A DNA stretch of 64,000 nt, taken from positions 19,190-83,189 of the forward strand of contig JAVBUE010000034.1 of assembly GCA_031555735.1 (NCBI GenBank), given 5' to 3'. Each line of letters begins with the position of its first letter. The first letter of the stretch is position 1. The notes under the pieces are model-generated. The model searched no databases. It saw nothing but the letters and a program-made list of their open reading frames with translations, and was not told where the DNA came from. Shown in pieces: positions 44,741 to 54,152 of the stretch. The translations under genes and the position numbers were made by a program. This DNA is from JAJDIA01 sp031555735 (GTDB lineage: Bacteria; Bacteroidota; Bacteroidia; Bacteroidales; Tannerellaceae).

Positions 44741-45658
44741 TTAAAAGTTAACTGTTGATTCTACTTCTTTCCGGGTGGGGATCGACGCCTGTGCTCCCAT
44801 GCGGGTGACAGTGATCGCCGAGCAGGCCGCGGCAAAGCGGACGGCTTCCGGCATCGCTTTTCCTTCGGAGAGGGCTACTGCTATCGCGCCGCAGAAGGTA
44901 TCACCCGCCGCTGTGGTATCCACCGGATCTACCCGCACGGCGGGGATCTCGTGGAAGACGTCGCCCTCCTTCAGCAGTGCGCCCTGCGAACCCAGGGTGA
45001 TCACTACATTTTCCGTCCCTTTCGCACTGATGATCGTGGCGGCGGAGCGGGCCGATGCCCAGTCGTCCACCCGGATACCGGAGATCAGTTCCGCCTCCGT
45101 CCGGTTGGGGATAAGCAGGTAGAGGTTGCGCAACAACTCATCCGGCAATGTCTGTGCGGGCGCCGGGTTGAGTATCACCTTCACACCTGCCCGGCAGGCT
45201 GTGCGGGCGGCATATTCCACCGTTTCAATGGGTATCTCCAGTTGCATCAGCAGGATACCGGCGGTGTTGATAATCGCCCCGGCCGGTTCGATATCCGCCG
45301 GTACCAGCGTCCCGTTGGCGCCGGAGGCTACCACAATACAATTCTCCCCGTTCCGGTCCACCGTGATCAATGCCACACCTGAAGGTTGGTTGGGATCCGA
45401 AAGGATATACTGTGTATCGATATGCTCCTGTTTATACAATGCCAGGGACTGACGCCCGAACAGGTCATTTCCTGTCTTGGTAATAAAAGTAACTTCCCCA
45501 CCCAGGCGGGCAGCGGCTACCGCCTGATTGGCTCCTTTACCCCCCGGATTCATCATGAAAGTTCCACCGATAATGGTTTCACCCGGAACGGGTAACCGGT
45601 CGGATTTAATGACCATGTCGGTATTGCAGCTTCCTACTACAACGATTCGTTTTGCCAT
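44741..45658 (-). CDS. rbsK: Ribokinase
   Basis: 305 aa from Met 45658 (MAKRIVVVGSCNTDMVIKSD); another Met lies one codon earlier. PfkB motifs are PGETIIGGTFMMNPGGKGANQAVAAARLGG and the C-terminal DTTAAGDTFCGAIAVAL with the catalytic Asp. It phosphorylates ribose to ribose 5-phosphate. Adjacent genes encode a nucleoside hydrolase-permease fusion and a GH78-like protein, so it probably channels ribose from nucleosides into the pentose phosphate pathway. Confidence 0.93.
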   Translation of the reverse strand: MAKRIVVVGSCNTDMVIKSDRLPVPGETIIGGTFMMNPGGKGANQAVAAARLGGEVTFITKTGNDLFGRQSLALYKQEHIDTQYILSDPNQPSGVALITVDRNGENCIVVASGANGTLVPADIEPAGAIINTAGILLMQLEIPIETVEYAARTACRAGVKVILNPAPAQTLPDELLRNLYLLIPNRTEAELISGIRVDDWASARSAATIISAKGTENVVITLGSQGALLKEGDVFHEIPAVRVDPVDTTAAGDTFCGAIAVALSEGKAMPEAVRFAAACSAITVTRMGAQASIPTRKEVESTVNF

Positions 45659-45671
45659 CATATATCCAGTT

Positions 45672-47309
45672 TTATTGTTGGAAAATATCCGGATATTTCC
45701 GGATGAAATAGACCGGCGTACAGCTCCAGGCATGGCAGTAGCTGTTCATCGGGAAGAAGTTGTAGGGAGAGAGATAATCGTTATCCGGATCATACGCTTC
45801 CCAGAACGTATCGGCGCCTTTCCGGATCATGCCGCCCCAATAGTCCGTAAGGGCTGTCCGGGCTTCCTCCTTCAGTCCGCAGTTTACCAGCGCCTGTATA
45901 TAATAATGGTAGGCATAGGGAGTACCCGGACGAACCACGTCTTGGGCCAGCGCCACCGCCTTCAGCGCCCGTTGCGCTTCTGCGCGGGTAGCCACGCCGC
46001 CGAGCACCATCCATACCTGGGAGGCATACGAGAGCTGGGGATCGGTCGTACCCCTGAACAAACCGCTCTTTTTATCGTACAGGCGCTTACGGGCTGCCGC
46101 CTTCATCTTCTTCAGGAGGGGAGGCAGGTCGGCTACTTCCTTCTCTTTACCCAGCAGGCGCGCCAGCTCGTAGGTTTGTTCAAAGGCGAAAATTGTCAAT
46201 CCCTGCATGGCTACTTCTTTGTGCAGGCCGTCGCGCCAGTCGAAGAATACCCACAGGTTCCGGCTTGCCGTACCATAATCCATCAATCCATTGTCCTGCA
46301 AATAGGGGCGGGCGATGTCGAGCTGTTTGCGCGCCACTTTCCAGAGGTCTTCCGCCGTCTGCCGGTCGCCGGTAGCATCCAGGTAATCTTTCAGGGCTAC
46401 ATTATAGAGTAAGGCATAATCATACAATATTTGTTTGGCCTGGGCGTGCGGATAGGGTTTCTCGAAGATCGTGCCGTTGAGCAAGCCGTTTGGGTCGGCC
46501 AGTCCGGCGAGGATATAGAGGCAACGCTTCGTCAGGTCGTGTTGCTTGTACGAATAATTATTAGCCAGGGCTTCGAGGTAAAGGTCACCGATCCACAGGC
46601 GTTGGTCCCGTTTCGGGCCATCTTCATAGACTGTTTGCATACATTCTTTCAGCGTATGGAGTCCCACCCGGTCGATCTCCCGGATCAGGGCGGGCACCGT
46701 GGATGGCAGTGGCGGCGTCGTCTGCGACGCCGAAGTAATGGCCCGGCACTCGATATGCGAGACGGCGAAGTCGTATGAGGGCGCGTGCACCAGCTCCACT
46801 TTCACGTAGCGGAACGACAGGCGGCGGGGAAGGGTGATCGTGTCGGGCACGGTCATCACCGTCACCAGTTCGTCCTGTAGCCAGGCGCGGCTCAGTCCCC
46901 CGGGATAGGGATCGAAAGGGGTAGCCAGTTCCGACGGCACTTCGCCGAAGGTAAGGCGGAGACGTGCGGGCGCATCCGGCGTGGGTTGCATAGGCGATAC
47001 GGCAAAAGATACATACCCCGTCAGGTGCTCGCCGAAATCGAGGATGAACGCGGGCTGCGACTTGACGGATGTGGAGTAGAACGACGTTACTTCCCCTGCC
47101 GGTACGGTTTTCCAGCCCTGGAAAGCCTGCACGTCTGGTTCCATCCGCACCAGGCGGGTGGGTTGTACGATGCGGGAAGCCAGCACCGGTTTGTTCTTCT
47201 CTGCCTGCCGTAACCAGTGTTCCCGTTCAGATTGCGTATAGTAATCCTGGCTGAAGGCGGCTGTTGACAGGGTGAGGAAGGCAGACAGCCAATACAAAGT
47301 TTGTTTCAT
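45672..47309 (-). CDS. Secreted GH78-like alpha-L-rhamnosidase-family protein
   Basis: 545 aa with signal peptide (ends STAAFSQ). The N-terminal part is a beta-sandwich (FILDFGEHLTGYVSFAV, RLRLTFGEVPSEL), and the C-terminal part an (alpha/alpha)6 barrel with YEDGPKRDQRLWIGDLYLEALANNY, which recalls the GH78 acid motif DxPxRDERLGWxGD, but with altered residues. It is shorter than classical rhamnosidases. It may cleave a glycoside related to the operon's ribose or nucleoside supply, but the substrate is unknown. It lies 13 bp upstream of the ribokinase gene. Confidence 0.75.
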   Translation of the reverse strand: MKQTLYWLSAFLTLSTAAFSQDYYTQSEREHWLRQAEKNKPVLASRIVQPTRLVRMEPDVQAFQGWKTVPAGEVTSFYSTSVKSQPAFILDFGEHLTGYVSFAVSPMQPTPDAPARLRLTFGEVPSELATPFDPYPGGLSRAWLQDELVTVMTVPDTITLPRRLSFRYVKVELVHAPSYDFAVSHIECRAITSASQTTPPLPSTVPALIREIDRVGLHTLKECMQTVYEDGPKRDQRLWIGDLYLEALANNYSYKQHDLTKRCLYILAGLADPNGLLNGTIFEKPYPHAQAKQILYDYALLYNVALKDYLDATGDRQTAEDLWKVARKQLDIARPYLQDNGLMDYGTASRNLWVFFDWRDGLHKEVAMQGLTIFAFEQTYELARLLGKEKEVADLPPLLKKMKAAARKRLYDKKSGLFRGTTDPQLSYASQVWMVLGGVATRAEAQRALKAVALAQDVVRPGTPYAYHYYIQALVNCGLKEEARTALTDYWGGMIRKGADTFWEAYDPDNDYLSPYNFFPMNSYCHAWSCTPVYFIRKYPDIFQQ

Positions 47310-47346
47310 GCGGATAGAATTGTAAACGTTAACGGTGAAGACCTCA

Positions 47347-48075
47347 TTATTCCAGTAACCACCCCATCACCTCCCGAATAAAGACGCGGCTGTCTTTTCC
47401 CCAGAACTTTGAGTCGGCGGGGCTGGTTCCGGAGAAGCGGACACCTTCGTTTTCCGGCAGGCCCAGCAACAGGGAGGCCATGCCGTCGCCGGTGGCGATG
47501 AGCTTGCCGCCTTCCGGGGTGGTGGTATATACGGCATGCGGGTAGTCGCCTTCGTCAAAGGCATACGAAAGGGGTTTTCCTCCGGTGATCACCCGCCCGC
47601 CGCTGTAGGGGATCTCACGGATCTCGGCACAGATTTCTCCCTTGACCGTTTTGGCTCCGCAATTATGGCGGACAGGGGTGTTTTCGGCGGCGTAACGGAT
47701 ACCGAAGGGGGAAACGATCTCATTGGCGCCGGAGCCTTCCAGCTTCGCCCTCCGCTCTTCTTCAAAGTTAAAGAAGAGGGCGCCACCTTTACGTACAAAG
47801 GCGACAATGGCGTCTTGTTCCTTCGGGGTGACCGGGGTGGTTGGTGCGAGCATGACCAGCACATCAACGCCTGATAATGCTTCCGCCGTGATTTCATTTT
47901 CATTGATCTTCAGGACGGCATCTTTGTTTTCGCCAACGATTGTCCGGTAGCTTTCCACCAGTTGTTGCCTGCTTCCATGTGCCAGATCAAACAAAACAAC
48001 TTTTTCTTTTGCCGATACCTCGCCGGTAAGGGCGGCTATCAACACACTCATCCATACAAGTAAAGAGCTTCTCAT
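47347..48075 (-). CDS. Secreted GATase/ThuA-like protein
   Basis: 242 aa. Signal peptide at 1-22. The fold appears to be a glutamine-amidotransferase-like Rossmann domain: VVLFDLAHGSRQQLVESYRTIVGE, GVDVLVMLAPTTPVTPKEQDAIVAFVRKGGALFFN (a DUF4350/ThuA pattern) and GKLIATGDGMASLLLG. The nucleophile Cys of true amidotransferases is absent, so it is more likely a binding or structural module. It is first gene of the operon (37 bp upstream of the GH78-like gene). Confidence 0.65.
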   Translation of the reverse strand: MRSSLLVWMSVLIAALTGEVSAKEKVVLFDLAHGSRQQLVESYRTIVGENKDAVLKINENEITAEALSGVDVLVMLAPTTPVTPKEQDAIVAFVRKGGALFFNFEEERRAKLEGSGANEIVSPFGIRYAAENTPVRHNCGAKTVKGEICAEIREIPYSGGRVITGGKPLSYAFDEGDYPHAVYTTTPEGGKLIATGDGMASLLLGLPENEGVRFSGTSPADSKFWGKDSRVFIREVMGWLLE

Positions 48076-48119
48076 AACGTATCATTTAATTGTCAGTAAT
48101 AAGCGGCATACAGCACATA

Positions 48120-48144
48120 CCGCCCCCTTTCAGCCGGGGGGCGG
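48120..48144 (-). terminator. Hairpin after the membrane-protein gene
   Basis: CCGCCCCC/GGGGGCGG stem. The T run after it is weak. Confidence 0.45.
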
Positions 48145-48196
48145 TGAAGTGTTTCCAAAAATACGTTTTTTATACCGGAAAAAGGTGCTTTGGCTC

Positions 48197-48601
48197 TTAT
48201 TTTGTGCGAATTAAATATTTAGCCAGCATGGACACGGCGGCAAACATATATCCCAGGCAAAAGAGCATCATCAGCCCGAAATCGAACGGGCGCATGCCCT
48301 TCTTTGCCAGTTGGAAGCGCAGCACCACGATAAACAGCAGGAAGGCAAGCGATCCGCAGATGATAGACAAGACAAAAGCCACACCGGCGTTTTTCCAGAA
48401 CAGTTGCCCGACAAAGGCAAACAGGAAGAAGCTGAACAGGCTGAAAAAAACGATGTTGACCACGTCCCAACGGAAAGCGCTGTTGACGGCAAAACCTATC
48501 AGCATGCTAACCAACAGACATGTCAGCAGCACGATAAAACAAATCTCCTGCCAGAAAGGCAATGCTTTCCGCAGGAATCTTTTCAGGTGAAGTGTGAACA
48601 T
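48197..48601 (-). CDS. Four-helix membrane protein, unknown function
   Basis: 134 aa. Hydrophobic segments lie at about 18-40 (EICFIVLLTCLLVSMLIGFAV), 48-67, 73-95 and 105-128. A basic N-terminal stretch (HLKRFLRKALPFW) and C-terminal IRTK fit an inner-membrane protein. No family is recognised. It is a single gene. Confidence 0.6.
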   Translation of the reverse strand: MFTLHLKRFLRKALPFWQEICFIVLLTCLLVSMLIGFAVNSAFRWDVVNIVFFSLFSFFLFAFVGQLFWKNAGVAFVLSIICGSLAFLLFIVVLRFQLAKKGMRPFDFGLMMLFCLGYMFAAVSMLAKYLIRTK

Positions 48602-49076
48602 AGCTGTGTGTGTTTAAATGCGTATATGGTATATAACGGGCGCACACCACCCGTTAGTATCCACTGTATCATTTCTTTTTTATATTCGCAAATAGTTTTA
48701 TCGAAAAACAATAAAAAAAATCATTTTGTCAAATTGTCAACCGAACCCCTCGCAGCGGGCGATATTCCGGGCACAGGGGGAGGTGGCTTCGGAAAAACGG
48801 AAACTGAGAGGGTTCGCCCCGGACAGAAAGAAAGGGCATAGCTCCATTTGGTAACAAAATAACACAGTTTGCAGGGAGCAGCCCGCCCCTCTTACTACGG
48901 CATACGATGGAAGATCACACCTTAAACGACACTTTGTCGATCTCCTTCGGTGTGTTGTCCGTCATCATCCGGCGAAAAAAAGGACGTCCGGCGCCGTTCC
49001 TTCCGCCGCTTTCCGGCTTCGGAATACAAAAACAGCCCTTCTTCCGGAAACAGGCATAGGTGGACGTTCAACCATC
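48602..49076. other. Intergenic region, no supported gene
   Basis: 475 bp. A 16-codon minus-strand frame ending KEIDKVSFKV near 48920-48970 and the 5' flank of the iteron array near 49060 could be remnants of a cassette disrupted by the IS630 element. Nothing definite. Confidence 0.45.
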
Positions 49077-49086
49077 TACTGTCACG

Positions 49087-49740
49087 TCAATCTAAAATTG
49101 TCGGATAAAGCCTCTTTAGCTTAATTCTGGCACTATCATTTGTGAACCTCCAACTTATCTTAGCATTCCTGTTATTCTTGTCTCTTTGCCAAGCGACCAC
49201 TTCTTTCTTCATTGTTTCCATATCTCCAATTCTCCTATTGAGGCATTGTCTGTTAAGGACATGAAGTTCTATCTCTGCCATGTTGAGCCAACTACCATGT
49301 TTTGGGGTATAGATAAATTCAAATCTGTCCCATATCCGCTTGGCTTCTTCCGGCGGGAATGTTTCATAAAGGGAAGCCGGTTTATGTGTGTTCAAATTAT
49401 CCATGACCAATCTTATTTTTTCCACATATGGATAGTGTTCATCTGCAATCTCCTTCATTAGATGAGCCCAGTCCTCTTTTGTTTTCCGCTCTGTCACTTT
49501 CACATATCGCTTTCCTCGTAGCGGTTCATTTACCATGAATATATTGGCAACGCCACACCGTTCGTATTCATAATCCGCTTTTTCGTCACTTCCGGGTTTC
49601 CTTTCCAAAGGCAGGCGGGTCTCTTTTATCAATTGTTTGGGAGACTCATCCATGCAAACCACTGGACGAAGCGGGTCGTAAGCTTCTTTGTACACGTCCA
49701 GAACACGCTCCATGCAGGACACAAAATCGCCATTCTGCAA
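49087..49740 (-). CDS. IS630 transposase, second frame (DDE domain)
   Basis: 217 aa as an independent frame from Met 49740 (MQNGDFVSCMERVLDV). In fact it is the continuation of the first frame after a -1 shift. Catalytic residues are visible: VVCMDESPKQ (first Asp), LVMDNLNTHKPAS (second Asp) and KHGSWLNMAEIELHVL (Glu). It carries out the cut-and-paste transposition reaction. Confidence 0.85.
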   Translation of the reverse strand: MQNGDFVSCMERVLDVYKEAYDPLRPVVCMDESPKQLIKETRLPLERKPGSDEKADYEYERCGVANIFMVNEPLRGKRYVKVTERKTKEDWAHLMKEIADEHYPYVEKIRLVMDNLNTHKPASLYETFPPEEAKRIWDRFEFIYTPKHGSWLNMAEIELHVLNRQCLNRRIGDMETMKKEVVAWQRDKNNRNAKISWRFTNDSARIKLKRLYPTILD

Positions 49741-49748
49741 AGGGGGGA

Positions 49749-50222
49749 TTATCCATCCTTGGACACGCCACGGCTTGATTTCGTTTTTTTTAATGTCTGC
49801 CTGATTGTCTCATGCGAAATCGTGTCAACATACTTCAATTCAACCATTTTATCCGCGAGCAACCGCAATGACCAGCGGGCATATCCTTCAGGAGCTTCAC
49901 TGCAACTTAGTGCTATTAAATGAGCCTCAAAGTCACCATCTGCTTTTATACTGGTAACCTCCGGATATGGCTTCCTATCTAAACAAGCCTCATAGCCTTC
50001 TTCCACAAATCGTTGCCTTAATCGCTCAACAGTCTTTGTAGTTATGTGAAGCATCTGAGCTATGTCTTCATTGCTGTACTTCTTTCCTTCTGTTCCTTCA
50101 TCGCTATTTAACAAAATACATGCGTTGCGGAATTCCAAGGAGGTGTGTTTCCCTTTTTTAAGGATGCTTTCCAGTTCAGCCCGCTCTTCTAAGCTTAATG
50201 TTACTTTATACCGTGCTGCCAT
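49749..50222 (-). CDS. IS630 transposase, first frame (helix-turn-helix domain)
   Basis: 157 aa from ATG 50222 (MAARYKVTLSLEERAELE), which lies inside the right inverted repeat. The HTH regions are TSLEFRNACILLNSDE and KYSNEDIAQMLHITTKTVERLRQRF. At the codons for LKK, the run A-AAA-AAA-C near 49789 allows a -1 shift. In the -1 frame the sequence continues NEIKPWRVQGWIIPP, typical of IS630 transposases, into the DDE domain. It is either programmed frameshifting or a single-base deletion. Confidence 0.85.
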   Translation of the reverse strand: MAARYKVTLSLEERAELESILKKGKHTSLEFRNACILLNSDEGTEGKKYSNEDIAQMLHITTKTVERLRQRFVEEGYEACLDRKPYPEVTSIKADGDFEAHLIALSCSEAPEGYARWSLRLLADKMVELKYVDTISHETIRQTLKKTKSSRGVSKDG

Positions 50223-50282
50223 AGCTGTTTTTGTGGCAAATATACGACAAATATCAGACATAATCAAATTGACGTTACACTA

Positions 50283-50352
50283 CCTATCTTTGCGCAAACA
50301 TCCGCCTATCTTTGTCCGGACATCCACCTATCTTTGTTTCGCCAACCACCTG
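50283..50352 (+). repeat. 22-bp iteron array, three units plus one degenerate
   Basis: CCTATCTTTG units at 50283, 50305 and 50327, and a decayed CCTGTAAT at 50349. The spacing and CTACCTAT core match the array at 10783-10868. The IS630 element cuts into its 5' side. Confidence 0.8.
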
Positions 50353-50379
50353 TAATAACCGGAAAATCGCCTGAAAAGG

Positions 50380-50414
50380 GGAGAAAAACAGCCGGATTCC
50401 GCCCGTTTTTCTCC
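50380..50414 (-). terminator. Terminator of the receptor-PepSY operon
   Basis: GGAGAAAAAC/GTTTTTCTCC stem, followed on the minus strand by CCTTTTC. It lies 7 nt past the PepSY stop. Confidence 0.65.
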
Positions 50415-50420
50415 GCTCGC

Positions 50421-51578
50421 TCATTGGTTTTTGTCAGACCGGGAGAACCGCTTCTTCCGGAAGATCAGCCAACCGGTTACCGGGAGGCTGGCGACGAAGA
50501 GGCTGGCCAGGCAAGCCAGTATCTTTCCGAAGAGGCCGCCGATGGCGCCCACATGGATATCGTAGGTCATGCGGTACAGCTTGTCGGCGGTGGATGAATC
50601 GGCATAACTGATCCCGTAGATCCCGCCGCCGGGTACTTCGTTGAGCGTATGCCGGTCGAAGAAGCGGAAGTGCCGCCGGTAGAAAGTCCCGTCGTTGGCC
50701 GGGTTGAAGCAGACGCGGTACACCCCCGTTTCTCCCGTTGGGAAGTCGAACATAAACGTGCCCGTTTCACCGATCGGATAGGTGGCCAGCATCCGTTCCC
50801 ACAGGAGATGATCCGGGGAAGATACCGAAGCCACCTGTGTCGTGTCCGACTGTGGAACCTCCCATCGTTTCAGTGCTTTCCCGCCCGACAGCAGGCTGTA
50901 GTAGGCCGACGAGAACCCTCTGAAACTCCAGGTAAGCCCCGTGAGCGCCAGCACCAGGGCAAACACCGCCAGATAGATACCCCCCACTTTGTGCCACTCG
51001 TATGTAAGACGGAACGTCCGCCATTTCCCTTTCATCTGCAGTCCGTTTGCCAACGATTTGCGGCTGATCCGTTTCGGGAGCCAGATCACGATACCCGATA
51101 CCAGCACCCCTACAAACAGGGCTATCGACCAGCCTACGATCGGTCTTCCCACCGGATACGGCAGCCACAGGCTCCGGTGCCCGTTCAATACCCAACGGAA
51201 GAAATCCTCCCGTTGCGACTGCTTCCCCAGGTACGCGCCGGTATAAGGGTTCAGGAACAACAGGGTATAACCCTCCGTGCGGTGTGTGAACGCCACGGTT
51301 GCCGCCCGGTCGCGCCTGCCGTAGGTGACGCCGAAGATCACATGGCTGCTGTCTGCCGGGCAGGTATATACCTGCGGGCGCGCCTTTTCCCGGATCACCT
51401 CCGGCGAGAGGAACGCCCCCGTTTCCACCCGTACGGATTGGAAGGGGAGCATCCATCCGGTAATCTCCGTCCGGAAAGCGAACAGGCATCCGGTCGCGGC
51501 CACGATAAAGACCACCAGCCCGGAAGCCAGTCCCAACCATACATGCAGCCAATGGGCTGCGGTGCGGAATGAAATCAT
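50421..51578 (-). CDS. PepSY-associated transmembrane protein
   Basis: 385 aa. Four or so transmembrane helices: TAAHWLHVWLGLASGLVVFIVAATGCLFAF at the start with conserved His (W-L-H-x-W), SIALFVGVLVSGIVIWLPKR, EWHKVGGIYLAVFALVLALTGLTW with the second His motif, and ILACLASLFVASLPVTGWLIF near the end. This is the PepSY-TM/FegH-like family, probably a ferric-siderophore or heme reductase in the inner membrane that releases iron. It is 10 bp downstream of the siderophore receptor gene, which supports that role. Confidence 0.88.
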   Translation of the reverse strand: MISFRTAAHWLHVWLGLASGLVVFIVAATGCLFAFRTEITGWMLPFQSVRVETGAFLSPEVIREKARPQVYTCPADSSHVIFGVTYGRRDRAATVAFTHRTEGYTLLFLNPYTGAYLGKQSQREDFFRWVLNGHRSLWLPYPVGRPIVGWSIALFVGVLVSGIVIWLPKRISRKSLANGLQMKGKWRTFRLTYEWHKVGGIYLAVFALVLALTGLTWSFRGFSSAYYSLLSGGKALKRWEVPQSDTTQVASVSSPDHLLWERMLATYPIGETGTFMFDFPTGETGVYRVCFNPANDGTFYRRHFRFFDRHTLNEVPGGGIYGISYADSSTADKLYRMTYDIHVGAIGGLFGKILACLASLFVASLPVTGWLIFRKKRFSRSDKNQ

Positions 51579-51588
51579 ACGGTACCGA

Positions 51589-53952
51589 TCAGAACGTATA
51601 GGTCACACCCAGGCGGTAATTGCGCGGCGGTTCCGTTTGCCAGTAATACACCCCGCCCGACACCGATCCGCTGTAGAGGTAACGGTCGGCGAGGTTATAC
51701 ACGTTCAGCGTGATGCCCAACCGGTCTTTCTTCCAGCCGGCGGCTCCGTCGAAGCGGAAGTAATCGGGCAGCGTGGACTTGCCGTCCTGCAATCCGCCCC
51801 AGGTGCTCCGGTCGATCAGCGACGTTTGTCCTGCCGACAGGTAAAAGCCCCGGAGGAATCCCTGGGCAAACTGGTACTTGAGCCATACGTTGAATGTATG
51901 CTTGGCATATCCGGGCAGGCGGGTACCTTCGGGTGTGTTCTTATCCTTCGCCTTCGTCACTTTATAATCCGTATAGGCATAGTTAGTCACGATGTTCAGG
52001 TGGGGGAGTATCTCGCCCTGGAGATCCGCTTCCACGCCTTTGGCTACCGACTGTCCCACCTGTACCTTGTATGATTCGTCCGGCCGGTTGTCCGGGTCGG
52101 CAGCCGTTTCGTTGTCTTTGAGGATGCGGTAGAGGGAGAGCGTCGTGTTCCACCGTCCGTCCATCCACGCCCTTTTGGCGCCCACTTCCATATTATTACC
52201 GGTGATGGGCTTCACCTTCTCCCCGCTGCGGAGGATCCCCATCTGGGGGGAGAAGCTCTGGTCGTACAGCGCATAGGCCGAGGTGTTCGGGTCGAACGAG
52301 AAGCTGAGTCCGGCGCGGGGAGAGAAATGCGTCTCATCGGTCACCGTCGTGCCATAGGAATTGTCTTTCACATGCGTATATCTACCCGCCAGGGTGAGGC
52401 GGAGGCGGTCGTCGAAGAAGCCCAGTTCATCCTGCACATACAGCGATACATACGACTGGGAGATCTGCGTCATGTTCGAACGCTCCTTCAGCGGCCGTGT
52501 ACGGTCGAAATGCGGATAGCCGTAATACGGGAAGCCCGGCTTGTAGTTTTCATTATAGATATTATAGGTACCGGCGGAGTCCAGTGCGAACGTCTGGCTC
52601 CAGTCGTACCACGCATGCTTGTCGCCCGTATCGAAACCGCCCAGGATACGGTGGTTGATGATTCCCGTCCGTACATCCCCGTTCACGAACACCTGCCCGA
52701 ACTTCATTTCATTCAGCGCATCGCCGATACTGGCGGTACGGATCATATCGCCATTCGGCTGGACAGACTTGAACCACATCGAGCTGCCTTCCTTATTGTA
52801 ACGCATGTAGGCGCCTTGCGCCGTCAGTTTCCAATGCTCGTTGAACCGGTGCTGGAGGTTCAGGATGAGGCTGTGGTCGTAGATCCGCGTCGGCTCCATT
52901 CCCGGTTCAAGGATCGAATAATCGCGCGGCAACGTCGCGTAGCCGTCGGGGGCGAAGGCGTAAAACGAGCCGGTGTTCGACGACTGCACATACTGGAGGG
53001 CATATTCGGCCGTCAGCAATGTGCGGTCGTTCACCTGGTAACTGATCACCGGCGCGATGCTGTAGCGGTTGTTAAATTCATAGGCCCGGTGCGAGTTCTT
53101 TGTCTGCCCCATCAGGTTGAGGCGGTAGAGGAGTTTGTTTTGTTTGTCCAATTGTCCGTCCAGGTCGAGCGTAGCCCGGTAGAAGTCGAAACTGCCGAAA
53201 GAAAGCGAGGCTTGCCCCCGTTTTTCCCCCGTCGGTTTCTTAGTCACTACATTATATATACCGCTGGGTTCGCCGTTCGACATCATGAAGCCCGCCGGGC
53301 CTTTCACGAACTCGATCCGTTCCACGTAACTCATGTCTTCGGTAAGCGGCCCCCAGTTGGACGTCACATTCATCCCCTCCCGGAAGGCGGCCATCCGTGA
53401 ACCGCGCGCGTTGAGGCGGGTGTAGGAGTCGCCCCAGTGTTCGAGCCGCGTCACGCCGCTGACGTTACGGATCACCCCGTCGCTCATGCTCGTGATCTGC
53501 TGGTCGGCGAGCATCGAAGGGCCTACTACCTGGATATTCTGCGGCACGTTGATCAGCGGCTCATCCAGCCGGATCGACGCCGAGATCTTCCGGGTGGTAT
53601 ATCCGTTGCTGCGGCCGGTAACCACCACTTCGCCCAATTGCTGCACGGTGGGTGAGAGGATGATCGTATCCATCTGCACCGTATTGTCGCGGGAGGATAC
53701 GGAGACCGGGAGGGTGCGGCTCTGATAGCCAACGGAAGATACCGTCAGCGTATAACTGCCCGGCCGCATATCCGGCAGCACGAACGTTCCCGTGGCGGAG
53801 GTGACCGTACCCACTTCCGCTTCGTGGATATAGATGGTTGCGAACTCGAGACCTTCGTGTGAAGGCGTTTGTACCTGCCCCCGGATATCGGTGGCCTGGG
53901 TAATGTGAAGAAAAAGAATGGAGAATAAAAGACAGAAAACACCTTTTTTCAT
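51589..53952 (-). CDS. TonB-dependent siderophore receptor
   Basis: 787 aa. Signal peptide (MKKGVFCLLFSILFLHITQA). A carboxypeptidase-like domain follows (TDIRGQVQTPSHEGLEFATIYI ... SYTLTVSSVGYQ). The plug begins QQLGEVVVTGRSNGYTTRKISASIR and contains RLNARGSRMAAFREGMNV and ERIEFVKGPAGFMMSNGEPSGIYNVVTKKPTG. The barrel ends NYRLGVTYTF. The siderophore-receptor pattern (VPQNIQVVG, GPAGFMMSNGEPSG) points to ferric-siderophore uptake. It is first gene of the operon with the PepSY reductase-like gene. Confidence 0.92.
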   Translation of the reverse strand: MKKGVFCLLFSILFLHITQATDIRGQVQTPSHEGLEFATIYIHEAEVGTVTSATGTFVLPDMRPGSYTLTVSSVGYQSRTLPVSVSSRDNTVQMDTIILSPTVQQLGEVVVTGRSNGYTTRKISASIRLDEPLINVPQNIQVVGPSMLADQQITSMSDGVIRNVSGVTRLEHWGDSYTRLNARGSRMAAFREGMNVTSNWGPLTEDMSYVERIEFVKGPAGFMMSNGEPSGIYNVVTKKPTGEKRGQASLSFGSFDFYRATLDLDGQLDKQNKLLYRLNLMGQTKNSHRAYEFNNRYSIAPVISYQVNDRTLLTAEYALQYVQSSNTGSFYAFAPDGYATLPRDYSILEPGMEPTRIYDHSLILNLQHRFNEHWKLTAQGAYMRYNKEGSSMWFKSVQPNGDMIRTASIGDALNEMKFGQVFVNGDVRTGIINHRILGGFDTGDKHAWYDWSQTFALDSAGTYNIYNENYKPGFPYYGYPHFDRTRPLKERSNMTQISQSYVSLYVQDELGFFDDRLRLTLAGRYTHVKDNSYGTTVTDETHFSPRAGLSFSFDPNTSAYALYDQSFSPQMGILRSGEKVKPITGNNMEVGAKRAWMDGRWNTTLSLYRILKDNETAADPDNRPDESYKVQVGQSVAKGVEADLQGEILPHLNIVTNYAYTDYKVTKAKDKNTPEGTRLPGYAKHTFNVWLKYQFAQGFLRGFYLSAGQTSLIDRSTWGGLQDGKSTLPDYFRFDGAAGWKKDRLGITLNVYNLADRYLYSGSVSGGVYYWQTEPPRNYRLGVTYTF

Positions 53953-54152
53953 ATACTTACAATTGATCGTTTTTTACAGGATGCAAAGTAAGAGCATCGC
54001 CTTTCGCCCCACAATCCCGCCAAATAGGTATATTTTACACCCTTCATCCCTATTTTAAGGTAGGAAACCGCCCGGGAAGTAAAAGAAAAAGGTACATTTG
54101 CACGCGTGAAAAACAAGTAAGTTACAGATCATTGGTAAGAAAAAAGCGTGTT

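Larger units (their letters stand above)
49077..50282 (-). mobile_element. Complete IS630-family insertion sequence with TA target duplication
   Basis: About 1.2 kb. The ends TACTGTCACGTCAAT (left, from 49077) and, read inward, TAGTGTAACGTCAAT (right, to 50282) form imperfect terminal inverted repeats of about 30 bp. TA at each end matches the IS630 target duplication. It carries one transposase in two frames. The right end touches a 22-bp iteron array and the left flank continues the same pattern, so the element interrupts it. Confidence 0.88.

Noticed and set aside
48920..49070. Short minus-strand frame ending KEIDKVSFKV next to the IS630 element
   Set aside because: It might be a fragment of a disrupted gene, but it is too short and no family can be named.
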